Assembly (NCBI GenBank): GCA_009693435.1
Contig: SHXF01000019.1
Span: forward strand, 1 to 53,367
Length of the DNA: 53,367 bases
Source: Betaproteobacteria bacterium
GTDB lineage: Bacteria > Pseudomonadota > Gammaproteobacteria > Burkholderiales > SG8-39
Reading direction: 5' to 3'
Shown here piece after piece: positions 24,462 to 34,700 of this stretch (the first letter of the stretch is position 1; each line of letters starts with the position of its first letter). The notes under the pieces were generated by a model. It was not told where the DNA came from. It saw only the letters and a program-made list of their open reading frames with translations, and did no database searches. Both the position numbers and the translations under genes were made by a program.

Positions 24462-26099
24462 CTATTCGATCGCCGATGCGGATTTTGCCAGCTGACGCAG
24501 GGTGAATTTCTGGATCTTCCCGGTGGATGTCTTGGGCACCACGCCGAACACCACCGCGCGCGGCGCCTTGAAACGCGCCAGATGCGCGCGGCAGTACTCG
24601 ATGATGTCCAGCTCGCTCGCCGTGGCGCCGGGCTTGAGTTCGACGAACGCGCAGGGCGTCTCGCCCCACTTCGGATCGGGCATGGCCACGACCGCGCAGG
24701 CCAGCACCGCCGGATGGCGGTAGATCACATCCTCGACCTCGATGGACGAGATGTTCTCGCCGCCGGAGATGATGATGTCCTTGGCGCGGTCCTTGATCTT
24801 GATGTAGCCGTCGGGATGCATCACCGCCAGGTCGCCGGAATGGAACCAGCCGCCGGCAAAAGCCTCTTCCGTCGCCTTGGGGTTCTTCAGGTACCCCTTC
24901 ATCATGATGTTGCCGCGGAACATGATCTCGCCCATGGTCTCGCCATCGGCAGGGACGCTCTGCATGGTTTCCGCATTCATTACCGTCAGCCCCTCTTCGA
25001 GCAGGTAACGAACACCCTGTCGGCCATTGCGTTCCGCGCGTTCCGTGATGTCGAGATCGTTCCATTCGTCCTGTTTGGCGCACACCGTGGCCGGCCCGTA
25101 TACCTCGGTCAGCCCGTACACATGCGTCAGGTCGAATCCGATCTGTTCCATGCCTTCGATCATCGCGGCAGGCGGCGAAGCGCCCGCCACCATCGCGGAA
25201 ACCTTGTGCGAAATCCCCTGCCGCAGTTCCGCGGGTGCGTTGATCAGCGTGGAATGCACGATGGGCGCGCCGCAGTAGTGCGTCACCTTATGCTCGCGCA
25301 TCAGGCGGAAAATCAGCGCCGCATCGACCTTGCGCAGGCATACATTGACCCCGGCGTTGGCGGCGATGGTCCACGGAAAGCACCAGCCGTTGCAGTGGAA
25401 CATCGGCAGGGTCCAGAGATACACGGCATGGTTGGGCATGCCCCAGGTCAGGATGTTGCAGATGCCGTTCAGATAAGCGCCGCGATGGTGGTACACCACC
25501 CCCTTGGGATAGCCCGTGGTGCCCGAGGTGTAGTTGAGCGAGATGGCATTCCATTCGTCCGCGGGCGGCTGCCATGCGAATGCCGGATCACCCGATGCGA
25601 GAAAGGATTCGTATTCCTGTTCACCGATGACACGGCCCGGCCCGGCGTACTCCGGATCGTCGATATTGATCACTACCGGCTTCGCGTCCAGTTTCTCCAG
25701 GGCGGCGGCAACCACAGGCGTGAATTCGCGGTCTGTCAGGATCACCCGGGCTCCGCCATGGGTGAGCATGAACGCAATCGCCTCGCTGTCCAGGCGGGTG
25801 TTCAGCGCATTCAGCACGGCGCCTGTCATCGGCACGCCGAAATGGCACTCCACCATCTCCGGCGTATTCGCCAGCATCGCCGCCACGGTGTCGCCGGTGC
25901 CGATGCCCATCCGGGCAAGCGCCGACGCAAGGCGGCGGCTGCGCGCATAGGTTTCGCGCCAGGTGAAACGGCGCGCACCATGAATGACCGAGAGCCGCTC
26001 CGGATAGACGCCGGCCGCACGCTCGATGAATGTCAGGGGCGTGAGCGGCGCGTGATTGGCCGGATTTTTTGCGAGGTCGAGTTCGTAGGGATTGAGCAT
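24462..26099 (-). CDS. AMP-dependent acyl-CoA ligase (fatty-acyl/medium-chain type)
   Basis: About 545 residues. ANL-superfamily motifs: A3 P-loop YTSGTTGYPKG, YGLTEVYGP (A5), GWFHSGDLAVMHPDGY (A7), IKDRAKDIIISGGENISS (A8) and the C-terminal catalytic lysine in TSTGKIQKF. It forms acyl-CoA from a carboxylic acid, ATP and CoA. It resembles AlkK/DmdB-type enzymes; the substrate is unknown. ATG 26099 gives the family start (MLNPYELDL); ATGs at 26129/26132 would add about 10 residues. It heads the run ligase-crotonase-livGFKHM-TPR, which suggests activation of the acid imported by the Liv system. Confidence 0.92.
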   Translation of the reverse strand: MLNPYELDLAKNPANHAPLTPLTFIERAAGVYPERLSVIHGARRFTWRETYARSRRLASALARMGIGTGDTVAAMLANTPEMVECHFGVPMTGAVLNALNTRLDSEAIAFMLTHGGARVILTDREFTPVVAAALEKLDAKPVVINIDDPEYAGPGRVIGEQEYESFLASGDPAFAWQPPADEWNAISLNYTSGTTGYPKGVVYHHRGAYLNGICNILTWGMPNHAVYLWTLPMFHCNGWCFPWTIAANAGVNVCLRKVDAALIFRLMREHKVTHYCGAPIVHSTLINAPAELRQGISHKVSAMVAGASPPAAMIEGMEQIGFDLTHVYGLTEVYGPATVCAKQDEWNDLDITERAERNGRQGVRYLLEEGLTVMNAETMQSVPADGETMGEIMFRGNIMMKGYLKNPKATEEAFAGGWFHSGDLAVMHPDGYIKIKDRAKDIIISGGENISSIEVEDVIYRHPAVLACAVVAMPDPKWGETPCAFVELKPGATASELDIIEYCRAHLARFKAPRAVVFGVVPKTSTGKIQKFTLRQLAKSASAIE

Positions 26100-26145
26100 G
26101 GCGACACGGGATCGAGTACGGTGCATCATTCTCGCACAGCGCAGC

Positions 26146-26244
26146 CGTAGGGCGCCGAACACAGCAGCCGTAGGGCGCAGCTTCAGCGCGCCGAATACAG
26201 ACGGTTTTTCCCGCGACCATGGCGCGATGAATCCGCGCCCTACG
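26146..26244. repeat. REP-like imperfect inverted repeat upstream of the acyl-CoA ligase
   Basis: A 24-bp arm at 26169-26192 (opening cgtagggcgc) and its reverse complement at 26221-26244 match at 21 of 24 positions around a 28-bp spacer. A partial extra copy of the left end lies at 26146-26155. This is a common type of dispersed extragenic palindrome in GC-rich proteobacteria and occupies the gap between dnaQ and the ligase gene. Confidence 0.7.
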
Positions 26245-26312
26245 AGGGTGGTGCTCGCACCCACCGAGGTGATAGCCGCTTCATGCTGCCGAAGTCCCAG
26301 GCGGAGCCTGCT

Positions 26313-27038
26313 TCAGGCGCCCGGCGGCGCAGCCGCGGCATCCAGTGCCCGCCACAGGCAGCGACCTTTGCTCTCCTTATCGATGGCTGCCAACAGCCGT
26401 TGATGCTCTGTCGCCTCCTCCGTAGTCGCGGCGAGCACAATCAGCTGTGGTCGCACCATGGGTTCGGTCGTGCCGGCAGCCGGTGCCGCGCGCGGCTGAT
26501 CGAGTTCGATGGCGAGGCTGTCCTGGCCTCGTGTCATGGCGAGATAGACCTCCGCCAGCAGTTCCGCGTCGAGCAGCGCCCCGTGCAGCGTGCGGCGCGA
26601 ATGGTCGATGAAGTAGCGCTCGCACAGGGCATCCAGGGAATTCTTCTTTCCCGGGTGCAGTTCGCGCGCCTGCCGCAGCGTGTCGATCACGCCGCTGCAG
26701 AGTTCTGCGATGGGAGACAGTCCGAGCAGCCCCAGTTCGCGGTTGAGGAATTCGACGTCGAAAGCCGCGTTATGGATGATCAGCTCGGCGCCGCGCACGT
26801 AGTCGAGGAATTCGGCTGCGATTTCACCGAACTTCGGCTTGTCCTGGAGGAATTCGTTGGCTATCCCGTGCACGGCGAGCGCGCCTTCCTCGCTGTCGCG
26901 CTCCGGATTGATGTAATGGTGGAAGTGATTTCCGGTAAAGCGCCGGTTGAGGAGTTCGATGCAGCCGATCTCGATGATGCGATCGCCCATGCGCGCATTC
27001 AGGCCGGTCGTTTCGGTGTCCAGAACGATTTGTCTCAT
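26313..27038 (-). CDS. dnaQ: DNA polymerase III epsilon subunit (proofreading exonuclease)
   Basis: 241 residues, the usual size. ExoI is D7-x-E9 (VLDTETTGL), ExoII is [10 protein letters not shown], and ExoIII-epsilon is the histidine-aspartate pair in [17 protein letters not shown]. It removes mispaired 3' nucleotides during replication as part of the polymerase core. The C-terminal tail that binds the alpha subunit is present. The ATG at 27038 overlaps the rnhA stop by 4 nt. The rnhA-dnaQ pair is usually divergent in E. coli; here both run leftward, as in many betaproteobacteria. Confidence 0.95.
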   Translation of the reverse strand: MRQIVLDTETTGLNARMGDRIIEIGCIELLNRRFTGNHFHHYINPERDSEEGALAVHGIANEFLQDKPKFGEIAAEFLDYVRGAELIIHNAAFDVEFLNRELGLLGLSPIAELCSGVIDTLRQARELHPGKKNSLDALCERYFIDHSRRTLHGALLDAELLAEVYLAMTRGQDSLAIELDQPRAAPAAGTTEPMVRPQLIVLAATTEEATEHQRLLAAIDKESKGRCLWRALDAAAAPPGA

Positions 27039-27547
27039 GACCCGTGCCGCCCTGCTGGAGGCACTGCGGCGCCGCGCGCAATGCCGAGATTCGCCAAGGC
27101 ATCGGCGCGCTCGTTTTCGACATGCCCAGCGTGACCCCTGACCCAGTGCCAGGTGACGCGATGCGCGCTCGCGGCTGCTTCCAGCCGCTGCCACAGATCC
27201 ACGTTCTTGACCGGCTTCTTGTCCGCGGTGCGCCAGCCGCGACGTTTCCAGGCAGCGATCCATTCGCTGATGCCCTTCTGCACGTATTGGGAATCGGTGT
27301 GCACTTCCGCGATGCAGGGCCGTTTGAGCGCTTCCAGCGCCTGTATCACCGCCATCAATTCCATGCGATTGTTAGTCGTATGCGCTTCACCGCCGTACAT
27401 TTCGCGCTCGCCTGCGCCATGCACCAGTATCGCGCCCCACCCGCCCGGACCCGGATTGCCCTTGCAGGCGCCGTCGGTATAGATACGCACCGGTGCCACC
27501 GTCGCGGCAGAGGGAACGTCGCTCGACTCTTCATTCGGCACCGCCAT
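27035..27547 (-). CDS. rnhA: Ribonuclease HI
   Basis: 170 residues. Catalytic residues D25 ([12 protein letters not shown]), E63 (NRMELMAV), D85 (HTDSQYV), H139 (RGHAGH) and D149 (NERADALA) are all present. It cleaves the RNA strand of RNA-DNA hybrids. A 17-residue non-conserved N-terminal extension precedes the domain. The stop overlaps dnaQ (ATGA), and the gene follows the methyltransferase after 4 bp. Confidence 0.96.
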   Translation of the reverse strand: MAVPNEESSDVPSAATVAPVRIYTDGACKGNPGPGGWGAILVHGAGEREMYGGEAHTTNNRMELMAVIQALEALKRPCIAEVHTDSQYVQKGISEWIAAWKRRGWRTADKKPVKNVDLWQRLEAAASAHRVTWHWVRGHAGHVENERADALANLGIARGAAVPPAGRHGS

Positions 27548-27551
27548 CGGA

Positions 27552-28301
27552 TCAGCGCTCGTTGCGACGCACGTGTATCACGTTGTCGCGTCGCGCAACC
27601 TGCACCATCACCGGTCGTTTCGCCCGCGTCTCGCGCCAGGCCGGCGTCACCAGACGCAGTCCGACGTTGTGCTTGGTCGCACGCACCACGTATGCGCCAC
27701 CGGCGATCGGCCACCAGCGATTGCCTGCTTTCTCCAGAAATCCGGAGCGAGACAGCCACTTGGCTTGCGCAAAGGGCGGCGCGTAACAGCCGAAGCGGCC
27801 ACCGTCGAGTTCGAATCCGAGGAGCGCCAGCCAGTCCTTGAGTCGATGCAAGCCGACGAAATGGCCGCACCAAGGATAGTCCCGGCGACCCCGGTACAAC
27901 GCGCGCTTCATGCCCCACATCGACAGCGGATTGAATCCGGAGATGACGACACTGCCCTCGGGCATCAGCACGCGTTCGGCTTCGCGCAGAATCCGGTGCG
28001 GCTGATCGCTGAACTCCAGCAGGTGCGGCATGACCAGCAAATCGATGCTTTGCGAGGCAAACGGCAGGTGCGACACCTCGGCTCTGACCGTGGCGTTTTT
28101 TTCAGGGCTGCAGCGGATCTTCAGCGGTATGCGGTTTTCCCGGAGGAAATCGATTCCCGGCAAGCCCAGTTGCACGGCGTTGAAGCCGAACACATCGTCC
28201 ACGGCGTTGTCCATCTGGGCCTGTTCCCATTCAAGAACATAGCGCCCCTGGGGCGTTTGCAGCCAGTCGGACAACATGGGTTTTTTCAGTGGTTGCAGCA
28301 C
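27552..28301 (-). CDS. Class I SAM-dependent methyltransferase, YafS-like
   Basis: About 249 residues. The Rossmann-type core carries [22 protein letters not shown] (motif II/III region) and [20 protein letters not shown] (post-III), as in Methyltransf_11 proteins. The motif I loop is degenerate (QLGLPG rather than E-x-G-x-G-x-G). The place upstream of rnhA-dnaQ and next to mltD matches E. coli yafS, whose substrate is unknown. I chose GTG 28301 because GGAGGAG lies 10 nt upstream; the next ATG (28277) has no ribosome-binding site. Confidence 0.8.
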   Translation of the reverse strand: MLQPLKKPMLSDWLQTPQGRYVLEWEQAQMDNAVDDVFGFNAVQLGLPGIDFLRENRIPLKIRCSPEKNATVRAEVSHLPFASQSIDLLVMPHLLEFSDQPHRILREAERVLMPEGSVVISGFNPLSMWGMKRALYRGRRDYPWCGHFVGLHRLKDWLALLGFELDGGRFGCYAPPFAQAKWLSRSGFLEKAGNRWWPIAGGAYVVRATKHNVGLRLVTPAWRETRAKRPVMVQVARRDNVIHVRRNER

Positions 28302-28457
28302 AGTATCTTTGCTCCTCCGGCACCGCGACGGGCAGTGCCGCGGCTCTACCCATGTCGGGATGAAACGATCCAATCAGAGGCGCACATTATGTCGCAAACA
28401 CTTTCTTCTGTGGTGATGCACTTGTCGGCCAAGGCGAATCGCAACGCACCTGCCGGC

Positions 28458-28510
28458 GGACAATCCACCGGGTTGAGCGCTTGTCGGTGGACAATCCACC
28501 GGATTGACCG
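28458..28510. repeat. 31-bp direct repeat in the methyltransferase-mltD spacer
   Basis: The sequence ggacaatccaccgg followed by nearly identical flanks occurs at 28458 and again 31 bp later at 28489. The second copy contains the perfect small palindrome ggtgga-caa-tccacc. It sits upstream of the mltD start and could be paired operators or a simple duplication. Confidence 0.6.
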
Positions 28511-28560
28511 CTCGGCTTTTGCTGCTACCATCCGCGCATGATTCAAAAGGCATCAGGCGC

Positions 28561-30198
28561 GTGACGCAGCAAATGGTAGGCAAACTGTGGGTAGGCAAAC
28601 TGCGGGGTGCAAGCCCTGCAGGCTACGCCGCACGCGGGTTGTTTGCCTGTATCGCGGCGTTCGCTGTGCACGGTGCATTTGCGCAGAGTCCGGCCCCGAC
28701 CGCGGGCACCCCGTCCGAGTATGCCCCGGCCCTGCGACTGGAGACGACCTTGCAGTCGGCGGGCGAGTCCGGCGGGGACCCGGTGGCAGGCGACCGCACC
28801 ACGCCCTCGATCGGCCCGGCGATAACCATCAGCGATCCGCTGCGAATTGGCAAGTCGCTCGATCTGACCGAGTCGCCGGATGATTTATGGGATCGCATCC
28901 GCAACGGTTTTGCGATGCCCGATCTGGGCAGTCCGCTGGTTCTGGACCGGCAGATCTGGTATGCCGCGCGCCCGACCCAGATCAGAATCATGGTCGAACG
29001 CAGCAAGCGCTATCTCTATCACATCGTCGACGAACTGGAAAAGCGCGGATTGCCGACCGAATTGGCGTTGCTGCCCATGGTCGAATCGGCTTTCAATCCC
29101 ATGGCGTATTCGCGCGCGCACGCCTCCGGCCTGTGGCAATTCATCCCGTCCACCGGCAAAACCTACAACCTGCAGCAGAACTGGTGGACGGACGAGCGGC
29201 GGGACATTCTGGCATCGACCACCGCGGCGCTCGACTACCTCGAGTTTCTCTACGACATGCACGGCGACTGGCACCTTGCGCTCGCCTCCTACAACTGGGG
29301 CGAAAATGCCGTGGCTCGCGCAGTGGAGAAAAACAAATCGCGCAACCTGCCGACCGATTACCTTAGCCTGACGATGCCCGCGGAGACGCGCTTGTACGTG
29401 CCGAAGTTGCAGGCGCTGAAGAATATCATCGCCAATCCCCAGGCCTTCAATATCGAACTCGATCCCATCCCCAACCACCCCTACTTCTTGACGGTCGCGA
29501 AGAACGCGGATATCGATCTGCGCACGGCCGCCAAACTCGCGGAAATGACGGTGGAAGAACTGATAGCCCTCAATTCCGCGCATAACCGGCCGGTGATCCC
29601 GGTTGCTCAAAGCAGGACGCTGGTGCTTCCGGTCGATCGCGCCGGGACGTTTCAGGCCAATCTCGAGAACCATGACAAGCCGCTCACCTCGTGGCAAACC
29701 TACACGCTGAAACCGGGCGACAAGCTGGAAAAAATTGCCGCCCTGAGCGGCATGACCCTGGCCAACCTGAAGAAAATAAACGGCATCACGCCACGCGATA
29801 AGGTCGCAGCCGGTATGCAGATCCTGCTCCCGGTCCAGGGATCGAACGCGGCGAACGAGCCGCTTCCTGGTTTCTTTCAACCGCCCCCCGCGCGGGTGGT
29901 GGCGGTTCAGCCGCGCTCCGTGGTGCAGAAAGTGACACATGTGGTCAAGCGCGGAGAAACCCTGCCCTCGATCGCGCAGCAGTACAAGGTCAGCCCGGAC
30001 GACATACGCCGCTGGAATCAGATCGGCAGGTTGATGGCCGGTCAGAAACTGGTGTTGCAGGTCACGACAACGCGCTCCGCGCAGTCCACTTCCGCCGCGC
30101 GCAAACCTGTTGCGCGCGCCAAAGGCGCCAGGCAGCCGGCCAAGGTGGCCGCCAAGCCGGGCGCAAGAAAGCCGCAGACCAGCCAGACAAAGCGCTAG
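28561..30198 (+). CDS. mltD: Membrane-bound lytic murein transglycosylase D
   Basis: About 545 residues. A signal sequence (core GLFACIAAFAVHGAFA) precedes the SLT domain, whose catalytic Glu is in LLPMVESAFNPMA (about residue 175), with ASGLWQFIPSTGK and ALASYNWGENAV. Two LysM peptidoglycan-binding repeats follow (TYTLKPGDKLEKIAALSG and HVVKRGETLPSIAQQY). The tail is Ala/Lys/Arg-rich. It cleaves glycan strands, forming 1,6-anhydromuropeptides. The start is uncertain (GTG 28561 or ATG 28573). No lipobox is seen, unlike E. coli MltD. It is divergent from the YafS-like gene; the gloB gene usually between them is absent. Confidence 0.92.
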   Translation: MTQQMVGKLWVGKLRGASPAGYAARGLFACIAAFAVHGAFAQSPAPTAGTPSEYAPALRLETTLQSAGESGGDPVAGDRTTPSIGPAITISDPLRIGKSLDLTESPDDLWDRIRNGFAMPDLGSPLVLDRQIWYAARPTQIRIMVERSKRYLYHIVDELEKRGLPTELALLPMVESAFNPMAYSRAHASGLWQFIPSTGKTYNLQQNWWTDERRDILASTTAALDYLEFLYDMHGDWHLALASYNWGENAVARAVEKNKSRNLPTDYLSLTMPAETRLYVPKLQALKNIIANPQAFNIELDPIPNHPYFLTVAKNADIDLRTAAKLAEMTVEELIALNSAHNRPVIPVAQSRTLVLPVDRAGTFQANLENHDKPLTSWQTYTLKPGDKLEKIAALSGMTLANLKKINGITPRDKVAAGMQILLPVQGSNAANEPLPGFFQPPPARVVAVQPRSVVQKVTHVVKRGETLPSIAQQYKVSPDDIRRWNQIGRLMAGQKLVLQVTTTRSAQSTSAARKPVARAKGARQPAKVAAKPGARKPQTSQTKR

Positions 30199-30381
30199 TC
30201 AGTCGGGCAGTGGCATGCGCCGGCCTGGCGTTCTTTCATTCCTCGCTGCGGGCACTCAATGTTAAGCACCTCGCTCAGTACCGCAGGCGAGTATCGCGTC
30301 AAATGCGGCGATCCAATTTCGAAGTGCAATCCGCATTCCGGTCCGCGCTTCATTCCCGCCCCCGCTTCTACTTTCCCTCTT

Positions 30382-30387
30382 TATAAT
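30382..30387 (+). promoter_or_regulatory. Candidate -10 box of the RND efflux operon
   Basis: A perfect TATAAT 60 bp upstream of the membrane fusion protein gene, in the 248-bp spacer after mltD. No clear -35 box is visible. The rest of the spacer shows only a short 15-bp direct repeat (ttcgggcaa units near 30413-30440). Confidence 0.4.
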
Positions 30388-30446
30388 CCGTCCTCCGTTC
30401 CAAGCGCCCCCAGTTCGGGCAACACTCCTTCGGGCAATACACCTCC

Positions 30447-31766
30447 ATGCATTATCCCGTTCCGCACGCAGTGCTCCGGCGGCTGCGACGCTACCGTGCA
30501 AATTCCTTCCGCGCCGCCCTGCTCGCCACAGTCGCCTGCGGCCTGCTGGCAGCTTGCGGTGAATCCGGCCAGGCGCCGGCGCAGAAATCTGCTGCCCCCC
30601 CCGGCAAATCAGCGCCCGGTGCCGGCCCTGGCGGCGCACCTTCCGGGATGCCCCAGGCGATAGCGGCGCGCGTGATCGAGGTTGCACCAAGGAGCGTCCC
30701 CATCCTGTTCGACACCGTCGGGCAGATCGAAGGCTCCAAGGAAGTCGAAGTGCGCGCGCGCGTTTCGGGAATCCTGCAGAAACGCATTTACAACGAGGGC
30801 GAACTGGTGCTTGCCGGCGCACCGCTGTTTCAAATCGATCCGGCCAGCTTCGAGATCGCCCTCGCGCAGGCGCGCGCGCAACTCGCGCAGGAGAGTGCGC
30901 GCAACGAGCAGGCACGCCGCGAATCGGGCCGGCTGAAAGTATTGGCTGAACAACGCGCGATCAGTCAGCGCGAGTTCGACGATGCGATGTCGGCGCTGAA
31001 ACTGTCGGACGCCGGAATTCAGGCGGCTCAGGCACGGGTGCGCGAGGCCGAGTTGAATCTCTCCTACACGCAGGTCACGGCTCCGGTTACCGGCCTTAGC
31101 GGGCGCGCTGCGCGCTCCGAAGGCAGCCTGATCACCGCGGGCTCCGACAGCCTGCTCACCACCATCAACCAGATCAGCCCGATCTGGGCGCGCTTCAGCC
31201 TCTCCGAATCGGACCTGGCGAACCTGCCCAATCAGCGCCTGGGCAGTTCGACGGAAGTTCGCCTGACGCTGCCCGATGGCAGCCTCTACGAAGGCAAGGG
31301 GCGGATCAATTTCGCCGCCACGCAGATCGATCCGCGCATCGGCACGCGTCAGGTGCGCGCGGAGTTCGACAATGCCAGGCAGCGGCTGTTGCCCGGGCAG
31401 TTCGTCCGGGTGCAGGTGACAGCGGGTCAACGCGACCATGTCTTCCTCGTTCCGCAGACGGCGGTGCTGCAGACCGAAAAGGGATATTTCGTGTTTGTGC
31501 TGGGACCCGACAGCAAAGCGGCATTGCGTCCGGTGCGCACCGGCGCGTGGGTCGGAAAGGACTGGTCCATCCTCGACGGATTGAATGCGGGCGACCGCGT
31601 CGTGGTCGATAATCTGCAGAAGCTGCAGCCGGGTGCAACGGTGAAAGCCCTGGAAGCGGCAACCGCGGACCGTCCGGCGAGCGCAGGGCCTGCGGGAGCT
31701 GCCGGCAGCGCATCGGGTTCCGCCCCAGCCGGAACCCAGGCCGCGCCCGCCAAAGCCTCAAGGTAG
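30447..31766 (+). CDS. RND efflux periplasmic adaptor (membrane fusion protein, AcrA/MexA type)
   Basis: 439 residues. A lipoprotein signal ends in LLAAC, so it is anchored to the inner membrane by lipid. The barrel-sandwich (lipoyl) part reads VRARVSGILQKRIYNEGELV near 111-130, a long coiled-coil hairpin follows at about 145-215, and then LNLSYTQVTAPVTGLSGR. The tail is Ala/Pro/Gly-rich. It links the RND pump to the outer-membrane channel. It is first in a three-gene operon, 9 bp before the pump gene. No TetR-type repressor gene is adjacent, which is unusual for this class. Confidence 0.94.
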   Translation: MHYPVPHAVLRRLRRYRANSFRAALLATVACGLLAACGESGQAPAQKSAAPPGKSAPGAGPGGAPSGMPQAIAARVIEVAPRSVPILFDTVGQIEGSKEVEVRARVSGILQKRIYNEGELVLAGAPLFQIDPASFEIALAQARAQLAQESARNEQARRESGRLKVLAEQRAISQREFDDAMSALKLSDAGIQAAQARVREAELNLSYTQVTAPVTGLSGRAARSEGSLITAGSDSLLTTINQISPIWARFSLSESDLANLPNQRLGSSTEVRLTLPDGSLYEGKGRINFAATQIDPRIGTRQVRAEFDNARQRLLPGQFVRVQVTAGQRDHVFLVPQTAVLQTEKGYFVFVLGPDSKAALRPVRTGAWVGKDWSILDGLNAGDRVVVDNLQKLQPGATVKALEAATADRPASAGPAGAAGSASGSAPAGTQAAPAKASR

Positions 31767-31775
31767 CGGGCCCCC

Positions 31776-34700
31776 ATGTCCAGATTTTTCATCGGACGGC
31801 CGATATTTTCCGCGGTCATCGCCATCATCATCACCCTGGCTGGCCTGATTGCATCGCAGGTTCTGCCGATTGCGCAGTATCCCGAGATTGCGCCCCCTAC
31901 TGTCACCATCACGGCAACCTATCCCGGCGCCAGCGCCGAAACACTGGCGCGCACCGTCGCCGCGCCGATCGAGGAGCAGTTGAGCGGCGTCGAAGGCCTG
32001 CTGTACTTCAATTCGAGCTCGTCCTCCAACGGCACGCTGACCATCACTCTTACCTTCGAGGTGGGCAGCGACATCAACAACGCCACCATCAATACCAACA
32101 ACCGTGTGCAGATCGCGCTGCCGCGCCTGCCCGAGGAAGTACGGCGCACCGGCGTGCTGGTGCAAAAACGCTCGCTGGACATTCTGCTGGTTGCCTCGCT
32201 CACCTCCTCCGATCCACGCTACGACACGCTGTACCTCAGCAATTACGCGACGCTGAATGTGCTCGACGTGCTCAAGCGCGTGCCCGGCGTGGCGGACTCG
32301 TCGATCTTCGGCGCGCGCGACTATTCGATGCGCGTCTGGTTGAAGCCCGACCGCATGGCGCAACTGGGCATCACCACCACCGACATTGCCAATGCATTGC
32401 GCGCGCAGAATGCCCAGTTCGCGGCAGGCCGCATCGGCCAGGAACCGGCGTCTTCCGACCAGTCCATCGTCTACACCGTCACCGCGCGCGGACGGCTCGC
32501 CGAGCCGGAAGAATTCGGCCAGGTGATTCTGCGCGCGAGCGGCCCCGGCGGCGTGCTGCGCCTCAAGGACGTCGCGCGCATCGAACTCGGCGCGCAGAAT
32601 TACGACGCCTACACCATGGTGGACGGCAAGCCGACCATAGGCATAGGCGTCTTCCTGCAATCGGGCGCGAACGCGCTGGCCGTGGCGGACGCGGTGCGCG
32701 CAACCCTCTCCGACATGTCCAGGAGTTTTCCCGCGGGGGTGGAGTACCTGATTCCGTTCGACACCACGCGCTTCATCCAGGCGTCCATCAAGGAAGTAAT
32801 CAAGACGCTGCTGGAAGCGGCGCTGCTGGTGATACTGGTGGTATTCGTGTTCCTGCAGAGCTGGCGCGCCACCATCATCCCCGTCATTGCCGTGCCGGTA
32901 TCCCTGATAGGCGCATTCGCGGGGCTGTACGCCTTCGGTTTCTCGATCAACACGCTGACGCTCTTTGCGATCGTCCTCGCCACCGGCATTGTCGTGGACG
33001 ACGCCATCGTGGTGCTGGAGAACGTCGAGCGCCTGATGGCCGAGCGCGGCTTGTCGCCACGCGAAGCATCCATCGAATCGATGCGCGAAGTGACCGGCGC
33101 CATCATCGCCATCGAACTGGTGCTGTGTTCGGTATTCATTCCGGTGGCGTTTCTCGGCGGCATTGCGGGGCAGCTCTACAAGCAGTTCGCCGTGACCATC
33201 GTCACCTCGGTGATCATTTCCGGCGTGGTCGCGCTCACCCTGACACCGGCGCTGTGCGCGCTGCTCCTCAAGCCCAGCCATGCCGAGTCGCGCCTGTTCC
33301 GTCCCTTCAATCGGAGTTTCGCCTGGATCACCGGCGTCTATTCAAACGGGGTGCGCTGGGTGCTGCGCCATGCACTGATCGGCATAGCGGCATTCATCGG
33401 CGTGCTGGCGCTGGTCGGCTGGATGATCAAGACCGTGCCCGGGAGTTTCGTGCCGGCCGAAGACCAGGGCTACATATTCGGATCGGTGATCATGCCCGAT
33501 GGCGCCACCCTTGCCCGCACCGGCCGTGTCGGCGCCGCCGTGCAGGAAGCCCTCAACAAGCATCCCGCGGTGGACCACGTGCTGCTGATCAATGGATTCG
33601 ACCTGATAGGCGGCGGCAACAAGACCAACGCCGCCACCTTGTTCATCACCTTGAAGCCCTGGGAAGACCGCGAGGCCACGGCCGAGCAGCTCACCCGCTT
33701 CGTGTTCGCGCAAGGTGCTGGCATACGCGACGGCGTGGTCATTTCCTTCAATCCCAGTCCCATCCGCGGTCTCGGCACCTCGGGAGGATTCGAACTGTTC
33801 GTGCAGAATCGCGCCAGCGGCGACCCGCGCGACCTCGCGCCGGTGATCCAGCAGTTTGCGGCCGAGCTTCGCAAGCGGCCGGAGCTGCAGGGCATCAATA
33901 CGTTTTTCCGGCCCACCGTGCCGCAACTGTTCGTCGATGTCGATCGCGAGAAGGCGATTGCGCTCGGCGTGCCCATCACCGATGTCTTCGACGCGCTGCA
34001 GAGCATGATGGGCGCGCTGTACGTCAACGACTTCAATCGCTCCGGACGCACCTACCGCGTCCAGATACAGGCCGAGAACACCTACCGGTCGCGCCCCGAA
34101 GACCTGGGCAACATCTACGTGCGCTCGGCCGCCAGCGGCGAAATGGTGCAGCTGAAAACGCTTATCCGAGTCCAGGGTGTCGTCGGCCCCGACCAGCTCG
34201 ACCGCTTCAATGGTTTTGTCTCCGGAAAAGTGATCGGCAGCGGTGTCTCGGGCGTGAGTTCCGGACAGACCATCGCCATCGTCGAGGAAGTCGCCGCCAA
34301 AGTGCTGCCCGCAGGCTATTCGCTGGCCTGGACAGGCGCCGCCTTCCAGGAAAAGCGCACTGGCCGCGCTTCGATATTCGCCTTCATCTTTGCCGTGGTC
34401 ATGGTGTTCCTCATACTCTCCGCCAATTACGAGCGATGGTCGCTACCCGCGGCGGTGCTGCTGTCGGTGCCCTTTGCGCTGCTGGGCGCGCTGCTGGCGG
34501 TGGTGTTCCGCGGTTTCACCAACGACATTTATTTCCAGATCGGCCTGGTGACCTTGATCGGCCTGGCGGCGAAGAACGCCATATTGATCGTCGAATTTGC
34601 CGCGCAGAATCAGGCGCAGGGCATGAGCCCGTGGGATGCCGCGATGGTCGCGGCCCGCCAGCGCTTTCGCCCCATCGTCATGACCTCCCTCGCCTTTGTG

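Noticed and set aside
24042..26150. A 702-codon rightward open frame
   Set aside because: Antisense to the acyl-CoA ligase and crotonase genes, rich in Arg/His/Gly as expected for a shadow frame.
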